Below are positions 7,891 through 17,146 of a DNA stretch of 64,000 nucleotides, one piece after another. Origin of the DNA: Spirochaetales bacterium. GTDB lineage: Bacteria > Spirochaetota > Spirochaetia > Sphaerochaetales > Sphaerochaetaceae. Numbering within the stretch: the first letter of the stretch is position 1; every line of letters starts with the position of its first letter. Both the position numbers and the translations under genes were made by a program. Under the pieces are notes generated by a model. That model was not told the origin of the DNA and did not search any database. It saw nothing but the letters and a program-made list of their open reading frames with translations. Where the stretch lies: positions 1 through 64,000 of the forward strand of contig JAQYHB010000052.1 in assembly GCA_028722305.1 (NCBI GenBank). The letters run 5' to 3'.

Positions 7891-9423
7891 ATGGACATGT
7901 TCCCGTACGTCCGCGCTGATGCCTATTTCGACTTTGTGTATGATAAGGACGACAAGAATCAAGAAATAATGAAAAAGTTTTTTGTAGCTCAGATTCCTGT
8001 ATGGCTACATAAAGACAATGTTGAATATTTAGACCCCAAATCCAGCCTCTTTCAAGGTGATGATCAGTTGGTTCATGTAAGCATTGTGCGATCACGACGG
8101 GGAGACGCAAACGATCAACTTCAGATATCTATGACCAATATGGATTCTTCGGAATTCGTTGCATTTCGGAAGTTGTTGCATGCGCAAAGCTATATTGTTT
8201 TCTTGAAGCGAAAAGAAAAGCTTGAATATGACTTGTATGGGATAAAGTCTCAAGAGAGTGGGTCTATGGTGGGTCATGAGCTGGATGAACTTAATAACAA
8301 GTTCTTCAAAGATGCCACTAGAACGCCAGTCCGGATCGAAGAAATTGCGCAAGGAAATACAGCACCTTTGGCAGATTACGGATCTTTCGTTTGGGACGAT
8401 ATCCCGATTTTGTTTCATGATGATATCTCCCGTCGTTTTATTACCTCGCTCTTGGCCAAGCCTTTTGTGATTCTCACTGGCAACAGTGGTACTGGCAAGA
8501 CTCGTATTGCCACACAATTTGCCAAGTATCTTGAAGTGGATGAGGATGGGGCCAAGAACTGGGAACTTGTTCCAGTTGGAGCTGACTGGACAGACAATAC
8601 CAAGATTCTTGGTTTCTACAATCCACTGGCAAATGATGGGAAAGGGGAATATGTCAAAACCAGTATTGTGTCGTTGATCGAGAGGGCGAACGCTCACTCG
8701 GATATTCCTCATTTTCTCATTCTTGATGAAATGAATCTCAGCCATGTGGAACGGTATTTCTCTGACTTTCTCAGCCATATGGAAGTGCCTGATCAACCTT
8801 TCAAACTGGATGGGTATCCGGGAGGTTTCTTGCCATTCCCAGCCAACTTGTTTGTTGTCGGTACGGTGAACATCGACGAGACTACCTACATGTTCAGTCC
8901 CAAGGTGCTTGACCGTGCCAATGTGGTGGAGTTCAAACCGGATGAAGAGGATATCTTGGGCTTGTTTGATGGGGGCAAGGGCTCTCAAGAGATAGTACCT
9001 GCCGGTGAGTCAGTCGCCCGAGCTTTCCTTTCGTTGGCACAGAAGATACGGGATCCTGGATACCAGAGTACCCTTGAGATGGGTGAGGTGAAGGATTTCT
9101 TCAAGAGCGTCTACGACAAAGTTGCAGACAGCGGATTTGAGTTCGCATATCGTGCTGTGCGGGAAATCCGCCAATATGTATGTGCCGCATATGAGTTGGA
9201 GGAGGACAAGGGGACATTCGACTTGGAACGGGCTGAGGACGAACAGCTTGTCCAGAAGATACTTCCCAAGATTCATGGCAACAAGAAAGAGCTTGATGTG
9301 CTGTTGCATGACCTCAGAGATCTCTGCGGTCCGGATGAAAATCCTAAGAAAATGCTCAGCCATGCCAAGATCGGGCAGATGATCAAACGTCTTGAACAAG
9401 TCCAATACGCGAGTTTCATTTGA
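7891..9423 (+). CDS. McrB-like AAA+ NTPase (type IV restriction-like)
   Basis: 510 residues. After an N-terminal ~170-residue domain of unknown type comes an AAA+ core. It has Walker A GNSGTGKT near residue 197, Walker B FLILDEMNLSHVERYFSDFL and a sensor region VGTVNIDETTYMFSPKVLDR. The DEMNLSHVERYFSDFL string is characteristic of the McrB clade. McrB-family motors hydrolyse GTP or ATP and drive a partner McrC nuclease along DNA. The next gene, 3 bp downstream, is that partner. The N-terminal domain may help read DNA modification. It is not the EVE or DUF3578 type I would recognise. Confidence 0.85.
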   Translation: MDMFPYVRADAYFDFVYDKDDKNQEIMKKFFVAQIPVWLHKDNVEYLDPKSSLFQGDDQLVHVSIVRSRRGDANDQLQISMTNMDSSEFVAFRKLLHAQSYIVFLKRKEKLEYDLYGIKSQESGSMVGHELDELNNKFFKDATRTPVRIEEIAQGNTAPLADYGSFVWDDIPILFHDDISRRFITSLLAKPFVILTGNSGTGKTRIATQFAKYLEVDEDGAKNWELVPVGADWTDNTKILGFYNPLANDGKGEYVKTSIVSLIERANAHSDIPHFLILDEMNLSHVERYFSDFLSHMEVPDQPFKLDGYPGGFLPFPANLFVVGTVNIDETTYMFSPKVLDRANVVEFKPDEEDILGLFDGGKGSQEIVPAGESVARAFLSLAQKIRDPGYQSTLEMGEVKDFFKSVYDKVADSGFEFAYRAVREIRQYVCAAYELEEDKGTFDLERAEDEQLVQKILPKIHGNKKELDVLLHDLRDLCGPDENPKKMLSHAKIGQMIKRLEQVQYASFI

Positions 9424-9426
9424 GCC

Positions 9427-11805
9427 ATGAACATTGCCGCTATCAGCTATCACTATCAGAGTACCACCATCAAGCTTTATCTTGATGGTGAGTTCTCTGC
9501 TGTCGATTGGGATAACGGAAACGATTGCGAACTTGGTGATGATTTCAGAGCGTATTCCTATTCGGTTTCTGGCACTCATCATCCTTGGATCGCTGTCGAG
9601 CAGGGATTGGCTGATGTTCCTGTATTGCGGCTTACCGAAACCAAAACATACATATTGAGGATTGAAGGTCCTGAGGATGCTCTGAAACATATACGGTTGC
9701 AGGGGGAGGATAGTGGGAACAAGTTTCTCAAATGCAATCGTGACAAAGACCTGCTTTCTTTCCAGTTCATCAACTATCTCGGGCGGTCCAGGTTCCTTGA
9801 TGTCTTTACAAGACAAACCGTTCTGGGGTTTGAAGTCGTCCCTGCCAAGATGCATTATGATGATTACATCGCCCTCTCTGACGCATTGGCCCAGCATTGT
9901 TCCCAACTCCTGCTGGATTATGAAGGTGCTACGTCCAACGCATTCACCCAAAGCTCGGAATCTGCCCAGACGTTGTTGGAGCAATTCATCTTTCTCCGAC
10001 AATTCTGCTATGGGGACAATATCCAGAGCCTGTTTGGAGCCATAAAACGGAATCCCGATCGTTTGCTGGTGAAGGAAGAAGAATTCAGACCCTTTGGGGG
10101 TGGCATGCCTTCTCAGAAGTTCTATCGGAATCCCTTCTCCTATGGCAAGGGCTGGGAGCGGATCGGAAGCTCGGCATTTCCCCAACAGATTGCAGTCACT
10201 CATAAGCGGGATAGTCTGGATACTCCTGCCAACCGCTTTGTGAAATACGCCCTCGGCATCTTCCTGAATATCTGCAAACAGCTGACTGTTTCGTTGGATA
10301 AGGATGGTGCGCCAAAGCAAACCGAATGTTACGAAGAGGCAAAGGCCATCGGGGCCATGTTGGAGACCATCATCCGCGACCATTTCTTCGATGAGGTGGG
10401 GCCCCTGGATATCATGCCCCAGAACAACCAGGTGTTGCAGAAGCGGGAAGGGTATGCCCAGATCTTCCATGCCTATTCCATGATCGATTTGGCGTTGCAG
10501 CTGGATTGGAGGGGGAAGGATGATGTGTATGAAGGGGAGTCGAAGAATGTCGCGCTCCTCTATGAATACTGGCTGTTCTTCGAACTCTACCAGATCATCC
10601 GCTCCCTCCCTGGATGCGAGGTGTTGAAGAGTGACGAGAACCCGTTCACCAATAATGACCAAGGGCATCTTGTCATTTCATTGAGACAGGGCTTCGAATC
10701 CTGCCAGTCGTTCCACATTCCTTCTCTACATACCCGTATCAACCTCTACTACAACCGGAGCTTCCAGAACCAGGAGTTCAAGGCTACCCAGTATGAAGGA
10801 TCCTATTCCCGTGTATTCCGTCCAGACTATACGCTGGCGATCTTCCCAGATACCTATAAGGGTGGAAGGAAAAATGGGGAAGGTGATGCCGTGCAGAATG
10901 GGGCGGTGAGCTATCTCCATTTCGATGCCAAGTATCGGGTGACGGACTTGACTGCGCTGATTGGTGAAAAAAAGGAAGATACCGATGCATTGAACGAGGA
11001 GAAGGCAGAGGAGACCACCAATACCTATAAGCGCGGTGATCTGCTCAAGATGCACACCTACAACGATGCGATCCGGAGGACGATTGGAAGTTTTGTCTTG
11101 TATCCAGGCACGGATGAGAAAGGAAAGCAGTTCCATTTGTACGATGAGATTCTGCCGGGAGTCGGCGCATTTGCCATCAAGCCCAGTACCGACCAGCAGA
11201 GCGAAAAGGCCTTGGCGGAGTTCATTGCCAAGGTGATCGCGGAAAAGGCCAGGCAGAGTACACGCCTCAACCGCATGAAATACTACTCCGACATCGTCCT
11301 CCAGGAACCGGGGAACAGATTCGAAACGACAGGCAAAGATGCCAGACAGCTTTGGGTGATTGGCTACCTTCGAGGGGATTACTATCGGTTCCTTGAGCAA
11401 AGCGGCCTTTTGCAGGAAGGGAAATCTTTCCTTTTCTATTACTATGCCATCAAGGGAAGCTTCGTATACACCCACCACAAGGACATCGCCAAGGCGACAC
11501 GATGCCGGTTCTACACGAACGATATAGACCACACGGGAAACTATATCCTTATGCCCCCCGTTTGCAGCATTGCTTCCTGTGAACTTGTCTCCAAGGCAGA
11601 ATTGGTACATCAGCTCAACTTGAGAGGATATGGTACTACGGAAAACCAGCACCATGCCGATTTCTACTATGCCATGAACGTGAAGGTGGTTAGGGCTTCT
11701 GCTGAGAACTTGGAGTTGTCCAAGAACCGGGTCGATAGCATGAATGGCAATGACACGTTCAGTCCACACTCGCCAAAGGTGCTTTCTCTTGAGCAATTGA
11801 TGTGA
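9427..11805 (+). CDS. McrC-like nuclease with DUF2357 (PD-(D/E)XK)
   Basis: 792 residues. The N-terminal half resembles DUF2357 (TPANRFVKYALGIFLNICKQL, WLFFELYQIIRSL). A nuclease core follows: FRPDYTLAIF, then YLHFDAKYRV, then LLKMHTYNDAIRRT. This gives the D...DAK arrangement of PD-(D/E)XK enzymes. It overlaps nothing and lies 3 bp after the AAA+ gene, so the two are almost certainly co-translated. By family it should cut foreign or modified DNA together with the McrB-like motor. The ~130 residues after the nuclease core are extra and unassigned. Confidence 0.8.
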   Translation: MNIAAISYHYQSTTIKLYLDGEFSAVDWDNGNDCELGDDFRAYSYSVSGTHHPWIAVEQGLADVPVLRLTETKTYILRIEGPEDALKHIRLQGEDSGNKFLKCNRDKDLLSFQFINYLGRSRFLDVFTRQTVLGFEVVPAKMHYDDYIALSDALAQHCSQLLLDYEGATSNAFTQSSESAQTLLEQFIFLRQFCYGDNIQSLFGAIKRNPDRLLVKEEEFRPFGGGMPSQKFYRNPFSYGKGWERIGSSAFPQQIAVTHKRDSLDTPANRFVKYALGIFLNICKQLTVSLDKDGAPKQTECYEEAKAIGAMLETIIRDHFFDEVGPLDIMPQNNQVLQKREGYAQIFHAYSMIDLALQLDWRGKDDVYEGESKNVALLYEYWLFFELYQIIRSLPGCEVLKSDENPFTNNDQGHLVISLRQGFESCQSFHIPSLHTRINLYYNRSFQNQEFKATQYEGSYSRVFRPDYTLAIFPDTYKGGRKNGEGDAVQNGAVSYLHFDAKYRVTDLTALIGEKKEDTDALNEEKAEETTNTYKRGDLLKMHTYNDAIRRTIGSFVLYPGTDEKGKQFHLYDEILPGVGAFAIKPSTDQQSEKALAEFIAKVIAEKARQSTRLNRMKYYSDIVLQEPGNRFETTGKDARQLWVIGYLRGDYYRFLEQSGLLQEGKSFLFYYYAIKGSFVYTHHKDIAKATRCRFYTNDIDHTGNYILMPPVCSIASCELVSKAELVHQLNLRGYGTTENQHHADFYYAMNVKVVRASAENLELSKNRVDSMNGNDTFSPHSPKVLSLEQLM

Positions 11806-11923
11806 TCAATAAAAGTGGGACATGAACAATCCCTGCAGATGTCATAGTTTTTTGGAGTAGTGACTCAGCTTGAAACTCCACTCCTAAATCTCAAATGACA
11901 ACCATGGTTTGAGTGTCGTCGTT

Positions 11924-11966
11924 GCTCCTAAATTGGTTTCCTTTTGCTCCTAAGTTGCTCCTAAAA
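11924..11966. repeat. Phased TTGCTCCTAA repeats
   Basis: GCTCCTAA occurs at 11924, 11946 and 11957, with CTCCTAA in a fourth copy (ACTCCTAA) at 11880. Distances are 44, 22 and 11 bp, all multiples of 11. They lie in the convergent gap 11806-12061 between the McrC-like gene and the phosphohexomutase gene. No gene is visible in this gap. Meaning unknown. Confidence 0.5.
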
Positions 11967-12061
11967 GTTTTGGAAAATAGGAATAATAGAGATAAAAAGA
12001 GGCATGAAACCGCTAAATCTGATTTGAAAATAGCAATTCCATGCCGTAATTCTTAGATCTG

Positions 12062-13396
12062 TCAATCGTGGATGTACTTCTTGACTTCCTCGACCCGCCT
12101 TGCCACCTCTTCCGGGGTCTTGGCCTCGAGGACCAGGCGAAGATAGGGCTCGGTGTTGGACTTGCGGACGTTGAACCACCAGTCCTTGAAGTCGAAGCGG
12201 TAGCCATCGAAATCCAGGACCTTGTCGGCCTTGGATGCATAGGCATCGTACAGGGCTTTGATGACCTCGTCCTTCTTCTCCAGGCGGAAGTTGATTTCGC
12301 CGCTGGTCGCCCATTTGACGATTTCCTTCACCAGGTCGCTTGCGCTCTTTCCTTCCTTCTTTGCCTGGCTGAAGACCGGCAGCAGGTGCAGCGTGGCGAA
12401 GCCCGCGCTGTCGCAGTTGAAGAAGTCGCGGAAATAGTAGTGGCCGGCAAGCTCGCCGCCATAGACGGCTCCGATCTCACGGATCTTTGCCTTGGCGTTG
12501 ACGTGTCCAACCTTCCACAGGTAGACCTCGCCGTGGAGGACGTTGTTGATATAGTCGACAGCACTGCGGCTGGAGCGGATGTCGGCGACCACCTTTCCGC
12601 CCTTGACGCCCTTGAGCATCTCGATGCCGAGGATGGCCATGGTGATGTCGGCGAAGATGTAGTTGCCTTTCTCGTCGACCAGGTTGACACGGTCCGCATC
12701 CCCGTCGTAGATGATGCCGAGGTCGCAATGGTTTTCGCGTACCACCCGCATCAGATGCTCGCAGTTCTTGATTTCCAGCGGGTTGGGCTGGTGGTCGGGG
12801 AAGTTGCCGTCCAGATGGTCGTTGATGTAGATGATGTTGTCGTCACCCAACACCTTGTGGACCAGGATCGAGCTCATGCCGTTGGAGCAGTCGACGGCCA
12901 GCTTCAAGTTTGAGAAGTCGGTCAAATACCTGCGCTGGAACTCGACATACGGAACCAACGCGTCCTTCTCGACGATGGTGCCTTTCTTCTCGACCGGAGT
13001 GACGGGAAGGGTGGCCACCATCTTCTCAAGATCCGCCAAGCCGGTCTCGTAGCCTACCGGAATCGCCATCGTCCTGCTGACTTTCAGGCCATTGTATTCT
13101 TTGGGGTTGTGGCTTGCGGTAATCTGGACCGAACCACCGACCTTGAAATAGCAGGTGGCGAAATAGACCATCGGGGTGGTCGCCTTGCCGATTGTCCAGA
13201 CGTCGGCTCCACTGTCGGTAATGCCCTTGGCGAGCGCTTCGAAAATGGTATCGGAGGAGAGGCGCATGTCACGCCCTACCAGGATTTCCTTGCAGTCCAG
13301 CAAGCGGGGGAGGAAGAAACCGATCTTATAGACCATCTCCTCGTTCATATCGGTGCCCCAGACACCACGAATATCATACGCTTTGAATGCACCCAT
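12062..13396 (-). CDS. Phosphomannomutase/phosphoglucomutase
   Basis: 444 residues of the alpha-D-phosphohexomutase superfamily, which interconverts hexose 1- and 6-phosphates via a phosphoserine. The start of domain 1 is AYDIRGVWG. The active-site loop is TASHNP (Ser95), the metal loop YDGDADR, the sugar-binding loop GGELAGH and the phosphate-binding loop RKSNTEPYLRL. Domain order and length match bacterial ManB/Pgm enzymes; Man versus Glc preference cannot be told. ATG at 13396 has AAGGAG 7 bases upstream. It follows the PPi-PFK gene on the same strand but a terminator hairpin separates them. Confidence 0.88.
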   Translation of the reverse strand: MGAFKAYDIRGVWGTDMNEEMVYKIGFFLPRLLDCKEILVGRDMRLSSDTIFEALAKGITDSGADVWTIGKATTPMVYFATCYFKVGGSVQITASHNPKEYNGLKVSRTMAIPVGYETGLADLEKMVATLPVTPVEKKGTIVEKDALVPYVEFQRRYLTDFSNLKLAVDCSNGMSSILVHKVLGDDNIIYINDHLDGNFPDHQPNPLEIKNCEHLMRVVRENHCDLGIIYDGDADRVNLVDEKGNYIFADITMAILGIEMLKGVKGGKVVADIRSSRSAVDYINNVLHGEVYLWKVGHVNAKAKIREIGAVYGGELAGHYYFRDFFNCDSAGFATLHLLPVFSQAKKEGKSASDLVKEIVKWATSGEINFRLEKKDEVIKALYDAYASKADKVLDFDGYRFDFKDWWFNVRKSNTEPYLRLVLEAKTPEEVARRVEEVKKYIHD

Positions 13397-13472
13397 GTGT
13401 ATGCTCCTTATCTGTCTCCATCATCCCATGAATCGAGCGAAATGTACAGAATCCGAACAGGAAGAACGAAAG

Positions 13473-13496
13473 AGCGGGAACCCCAAGGCTCCCGCT
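13473..13496 (-). terminator. Terminator after the PPi-PFK gene
   Basis: On the minus strand AGCGGGA (13496-13490) pairs with TCCCGCT (13479-13473) around a 10-base loop, followed by CTTTCGTTCTT. It lies directly after the stop of the phosphofructokinase gene. Confidence 0.6.
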
Positions 13497-13506
13497 TCCC
13501 AAAACC

Positions 13507-15171
13507 TTATTCGTGATGCATCTGCTCCAGCCAGACCGTTTTGGTCGGGCGGTCGGTGATGTTCTCCGGTCCCCAGTACTGGATGGGCCCCGGGTTGTTG
13601 TAGCAGGTCTCGACCTCCCATTGGTCGCGATGGGCCTTGAAGAACTGGAAGGGGATGCCGTTCAGGTCGACCAGCGCCTTGCGGATGACCGGCTTCATGA
13701 CTCCCATGCGCTCCTCCATGTCCATCATCATGGTCAGCGGAATCCCGCCCGGTTGCCAATTGTCGACATAATCGTGCAGGTTGCCGATGCTGGCCATGTA
13801 CCCAGACAGGCCGCTTGCAATCAGCACGAAGCTGGTATAACCCAGACTGTAGCAGTAGTTCGCGTCGAAGTTCGACGGGAATGCGCACCGGCCCTCATAC
13901 CCGAAGAAGTGGGTCTGGTAGTTGAAGGAACCGCGATAACAGCCCGCCTTCTTGCGCTTGGCCATCTCGATGTCCACCATCTCGGCAATCAGCTTCTCGG
14001 TCTCGATCTTGGAGACCTGCACATTGCCGTGAGGGTCGCGGTCCATCACCAGTTCCTCCTGAACGAAGCCTGGCAGTTGGCTGAAAACCTTGCAGTGCTC
14101 TGGCGTCAACAGTTTGGAAACAAAAGCGATGCGTTCCTTGCTGGAAGCCAACTTGGAGATTTCCTGCTCTTTCTGGGCAATCCGCTCGTTCATCTCATTG
14201 ATCAGAGACTGGAACTCGGGGATGAACTCGATCACGCCTTCAGGAATCAGGACGACACCAAAGTTGTCGCCCCGAGCCGCACGGGCGGCGACCACGTCGG
14301 CGATATGCCTGACCACCATTTGGAAGGTCATCTTCTCCGCCTGGATTTCCTCGCCGATCAAGGCGATGTTGGGCTGGCATTCCAAGGCGCACTCCAAAGC
14401 GATATGGCTGGCCGAGCGGCCCATCAGCTTGATGAAGTGCCAGTATTTCCGCGAGCTGTTGGCGTCGCGCTCGATGTTGCCCACCAGTTCCGAGTAGGTC
14501 TTGGTGGCGGTGTCGAAGCCGAAGGGAAGTTCCACCTTGTCATTGCGGAGGTCGCCGTCGATGGTCTTCGGGCAGCCGATGACCTGTACCGGGACTTTGT
14601 GTTCGGCAAACTGCTCGGCGAGCACCGCCGCGTTGGTGTTGGAATCATCGCCGCCGATAATCACTAGGGCGCTGATCTCGTGTTTCTGCAACACTTTCTC
14701 GCATTGGGCGATCTGCGCCTCGGTCTCGATCTTGTCCCGTCCGCTACCGATGATGTCGAAACCGCCTGTGTTCCGGTAGTATTCGAGCAGCGGTTGGGTA
14801 ATCTCCATCCAGCGGTCGTTCAGAAGCCCGCTCGGGCCTCCTTTGAAGCCAATCAGGTGGCTGTCGATGTTGGACTTGTGCATGGCATCGTACAAACCCG
14901 CAATCACGTTATGGCCGCCAGGAGCCTGGCCGCCAGAGAGAATCACGCCAATATTGATTTCCTTGCCGGTTCCCGTGGATTTGCCTCTCCTGATAGTGAC
15001 CTCGGACATGCCGTAGGTTCTGGGAAACAGTTTCTTGATTTGCGCCTGGTCGCCGACGCTCTCGGTGGATTCCTCGTCGTAGGTCTTGATGCAAGCGATG
15101 TCGCTCAGAAGAATCTTGGGCATTTTCGGCTTATAGTCGTATCGGGCTTTCTGAAGCTTGGAAATATCCAT
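13507..15171 (-). CDS. pfp: Pyrophosphate--fructose 6-phosphate 1-phosphotransferase
   Basis: 554 residues, the long clade of PPi-dependent phosphofructokinases. It catalyses reversible phosphorylation of fructose 6-phosphate with PPi in glycolysis/gluconeogenesis. Diagnostic residues: GGDDSN has Asp where ATP enzymes have Gly, and PKTIDGDL has Lys where ATP enzymes have Gly. Also visible are LSGGQAPGGHNVIAGL and LMGRSASHIALECAL. The start at 15171 was chosen over 15210 because AGGAGG lies 9 bases before it. Spirochaetes commonly use PPi-PFK. A candidate promoter lies at 15206-15234. Confidence 0.92.
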   Translation of the reverse strand: MDISKLQKARYDYKPKMPKILLSDIACIKTYDEESTESVGDQAQIKKLFPRTYGMSEVTIRRGKSTGTGKEINIGVILSGGQAPGGHNVIAGLYDAMHKSNIDSHLIGFKGGPSGLLNDRWMEITQPLLEYYRNTGGFDIIGSGRDKIETEAQIAQCEKVLQKHEISALVIIGGDDSNTNAAVLAEQFAEHKVPVQVIGCPKTIDGDLRNDKVELPFGFDTATKTYSELVGNIERDANSSRKYWHFIKLMGRSASHIALECALECQPNIALIGEEIQAEKMTFQMVVRHIADVVAARAARGDNFGVVLIPEGVIEFIPEFQSLINEMNERIAQKEQEISKLASSKERIAFVSKLLTPEHCKVFSQLPGFVQEELVMDRDPHGNVQVSKIETEKLIAEMVDIEMAKRKKAGCYRGSFNYQTHFFGYEGRCAFPSNFDANYCYSLGYTSFVLIASGLSGYMASIGNLHDYVDNWQPGGIPLTMMMDMEERMGVMKPVIRKALVDLNGIPFQFFKAHRDQWEVETCYNNPGPIQYWGPENITDRPTKTVWLEQMHHE

Positions 15172-15205
15172 GGAAGGGAACCTCCTGATCTTCTGTGGTA
15201 CCTTA

Positions 15206-15234
15206 AGCATAGGGCCTCATTTCGAAAAATGCAA
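15206..15234 (-). promoter_or_regulatory. Candidate sigma70 promoter for pfp
   Basis: On the minus strand TTGCAT (15234-15229), a 17-base spacer and TATGCT (15211-15206) precede the pfp start by about 35 bases. Confidence 0.45.
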
Positions 15235-15291
15235 CAACATTTCAAAAATGGAAAGTTGCGCAGATTTGCCGAATCGGATACCCTCTGATGC

Positions 15292-15837
15292 ATGGAAGGA
15301 ACACTCTCGTTGTTTGTTGATGGGGATTCGGTCCCGACCGCCATCCGTGCGGTCATCCTCCGCCGCATTCTCAAGCAGCACATCCCCACCATCTTCGCTG
15401 CGGACCGGAAACTGAAGGATGTCCAGATTGCCAGCGAGGAGGAGACGGCCCGTCTCCGCCGTGAGGCGAAAGCGCAGGGACTGGCAGACCCCAAGGAACT
15501 GAAGAAGCTCAAGGGGTGTCTCTCCTACGTCGTCGTCCCGACCGGGGATGGCAGCGCCGACGACTGGCTGGTGGAACACATGACCCTTCCCGCGCTGGCT
15601 GTCACCCACGACATCCCCCTTGCCGCCCGGCTGATCGAGAAAGGGGCAGTGGTGCTGGACGACCGTGGCAACATCTACGACGAGCACAATATCGCCCCGC
15701 GCCTGTCGGAACGGGACATCAACACTCAGTTGCGGGAATGGGGAGTGCAGAGCGAGCGCACCCAGCGGATGGACCAGAGGCAACTGAAAGCCTTCAGCGA
15801 TGCATTTGACACCACATTGCAAAAACTCCAGCGATAG
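15292..15837 (+). CDS. YaiI/YqxD (DUF188) family protein
   Basis: 181 residues. Near the start is the conserved FVDGDSVP (family: DxDxxP-like acidic motif). VVPTGDGSADDWLVEHM and VTHDIPLAARLIEKGAVVLDDRG in the second half match the family's PIN-like fold with conserved acidic residues. Members are cytosolic with no settled function; a nuclease-like role is suspected from the fold. The LuxR-type gene starts 2 bp after its stop, so the two are probably co-transcribed. Confidence 0.85.
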   Translation: MEGTLSLFVDGDSVPTAIRAVILRRILKQHIPTIFAADRKLKDVQIASEEETARLRREAKAQGLADPKELKKLKGCLSYVVVPTGDGSADDWLVEHMTLPALAVTHDIPLAARLIEKGAVVLDDRGNIYDEHNIAPRLSERDINTQLREWGVQSERTQRMDQRQLKAFSDAFDTTLQKLQR

Positions 15838-15839
15838 AA

Positions 15840-16439
15840 ATGGAGGGAATGACGGTAGTAATAGGTATGAGATACCTTATTACCTGTCTGTGTTTTGACG
15901 TACGGGATGAGGAGGAGTCGAAAATGCTCCTTCCCGAGTCAAGTGGCTTCGAGCCACGTTTCTGCTACTGGACGGCGCGCAAGCCTCCCGTCCTGGAAGA
16001 CCAAGTGGCCTTGGTGGTGGTCCGCGACTACCTCACCCTGTTTCGCGAGGTTCCTGTCCTTTGCGAGCTCTACCAGGACAAGCGGTTCTTGGTGCTGGTC
16101 AGCAACCTGCGCGAGAAAGTGGCCGCTCTGCCCGAGGGAAAGAACCTTTGGTACGCCGACCGGTCCGTTGACGCCCCCCAGCTTCATCAGACGCTGTACC
16201 ACCTGCTTTTCGGCACCGCCCACAAGGCCGAGTGCTCGGTTTCCCTGACCAGAAGGGAGATGGAGGTCTTCCAACTGGTGGCCGCGGGGCTGACCACCCA
16301 GGAAATCTGCTCCAGCCTGTCAATCTGCCGTTCGACCGTCAACACCCACAAGAAGCACCTGTTCATCAAGTTCAAGGTGCGCTCCTCGGCGCAGATGGTG
16401 GCGGCAAGCAACAGCGCCCTGTATCACGTCGACTGGTAA
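15840..16439 (+). CDS. LuxR/NarL-type transcription regulator
   Basis: 199 residues. The last ~65 form a LuxR helix-turn-helix: LTRREMEVFQLVAAGLTTQE, then ICRSTVNTHKKHLFIKFKVR. The N-terminal ~130 residues could be a degenerate receiver fold (alternating hydrophobic strands VALVVVRDYL, FLVLVSNL), but I see no clear phospho-acceptor Asp set. ATG at 15840, 15849 and 15867 are all possible starts; GGAGGG at 15842-15847 fits none perfectly. It is the second gene after the YaiI-like protein. Its 3' end overlaps the convergent DUF5131 gene by 16 bp. Target unknown. Confidence 0.75.
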   Translation: MEGMTVVIGMRYLITCLCFDVRDEEESKMLLPESSGFEPRFCYWTARKPPVLEDQVALVVVRDYLTLFREVPVLCELYQDKRFLVLVSNLREKVAALPEGKNLWYADRSVDAPQLHQTLYHLLFGTAHKAECSVSLTRREMEVFQLVAAGLTTQEICSSLSICRSTVNTHKKHLFIKFKVRSSAQMVAASNSALYHVDW

Positions 16440-17146
16440 TCGATAGAGGCCCTGCGCGCCTGGCTTTGCTGCAGGCTCCGGTCGATCAGGTAGCCTTTGC
16501 CGTCCTTGATGAACCTGTAACCGGTCTGCTTGAAAAAGAAAGAGACGTTTTGGGAGATGCACTGCTTCCTGATGGAGAGCACCCAATCGTAGTCGCAAGG
16601 GCGGGCGGCGTCTCCGCTTTCCCCTCCCACGGTCACCCGCTCGATGGGGGAAAGCGGAAGAGAGAAGCGGATCGGGCCGAGAAGCGGCTCGCAGATGATT
16701 TCCTTATGTTGAAAGGGAAGGCCGATAAGCAGCGGAAGGCGCCTGTCCGCCTCCCGCTGGTTTTCCATGGTGACGCACAGGGAGACATGTTCCCATCCAT
16801 CCCCCCAGTCAGGGGGCAGGCAAGAGCGTACCCGCTCGACACGCTTGGTGATGATGGTGATGAAAAGATCGTTCCTGAGACGGATCATGTCCCAGACTTC
16901 CTTGCGCCACGGGTCGGCCTTGTCCAGGAAGAAGTCGCTGGTCATGCAGCAATACAGATGGCTGCCGGCAGGAACCTTGAAACGACGCGACCTGTCCATT
17001 CGCATGGGCAGGTCGTAGTCCTTTGTCTTGGTGACCAGAGAAGCGTCTTTTCCGATACGCTGGTCCCTGCGGTAGACGTAGCAGTTCCGGCAACCTTCGC
17101 TATACTTCGTGCAACCGTGCCAGGGATTCCAGACAATCCAGTCCAT
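16424..17146 (-). CDS. DUF5131 (phage Gp37/Gp68-like) family protein
   Basis: 240 residues from ATG at 17146. The start carries the family hallmark DWIVWNPWHGC, then SEGCRNCYVYRRD, a Cys cluster (C-x7-C-x2-C) that resembles metal- or radical-SAM-like proteins. Later blocks include FLDKADPWRKEVWDMI, HVSLCVTMENQREADRRLP and VGGESGDAARPCDYDW, all as in DUF5131. The ATG overlaps the asnS stop codon by one base (TGATG), so translation is coupled to asnS. Activity is unknown. Confidence 0.82.
   Translation of the reverse strand: MDWIVWNPWHGCTKYSEGCRNCYVYRRDQRIGKDASLVTKTKDYDLPMRMDRSRRFKVPAGSHLYCCMTSDFFLDKADPWRKEVWDMIRLRNDLFITIITKRVERVRSCLPPDWGDGWEHVSLCVTMENQREADRRLPLLIGLPFQHKEIICEPLLGPIRFSLPLSPIERVTVGGESGDAARPCDYDWVLSIRKQCISQNVSFFFKQTGYRFIKDGKGYLIDRSLQQSQARRASIDYQST

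Noticed and set aside
11924..11966. CTCCTAA repeats as a CRISPR array
   Set aside because: Units are 8-11 bp with no spacers of regular size; no cas genes in the window.
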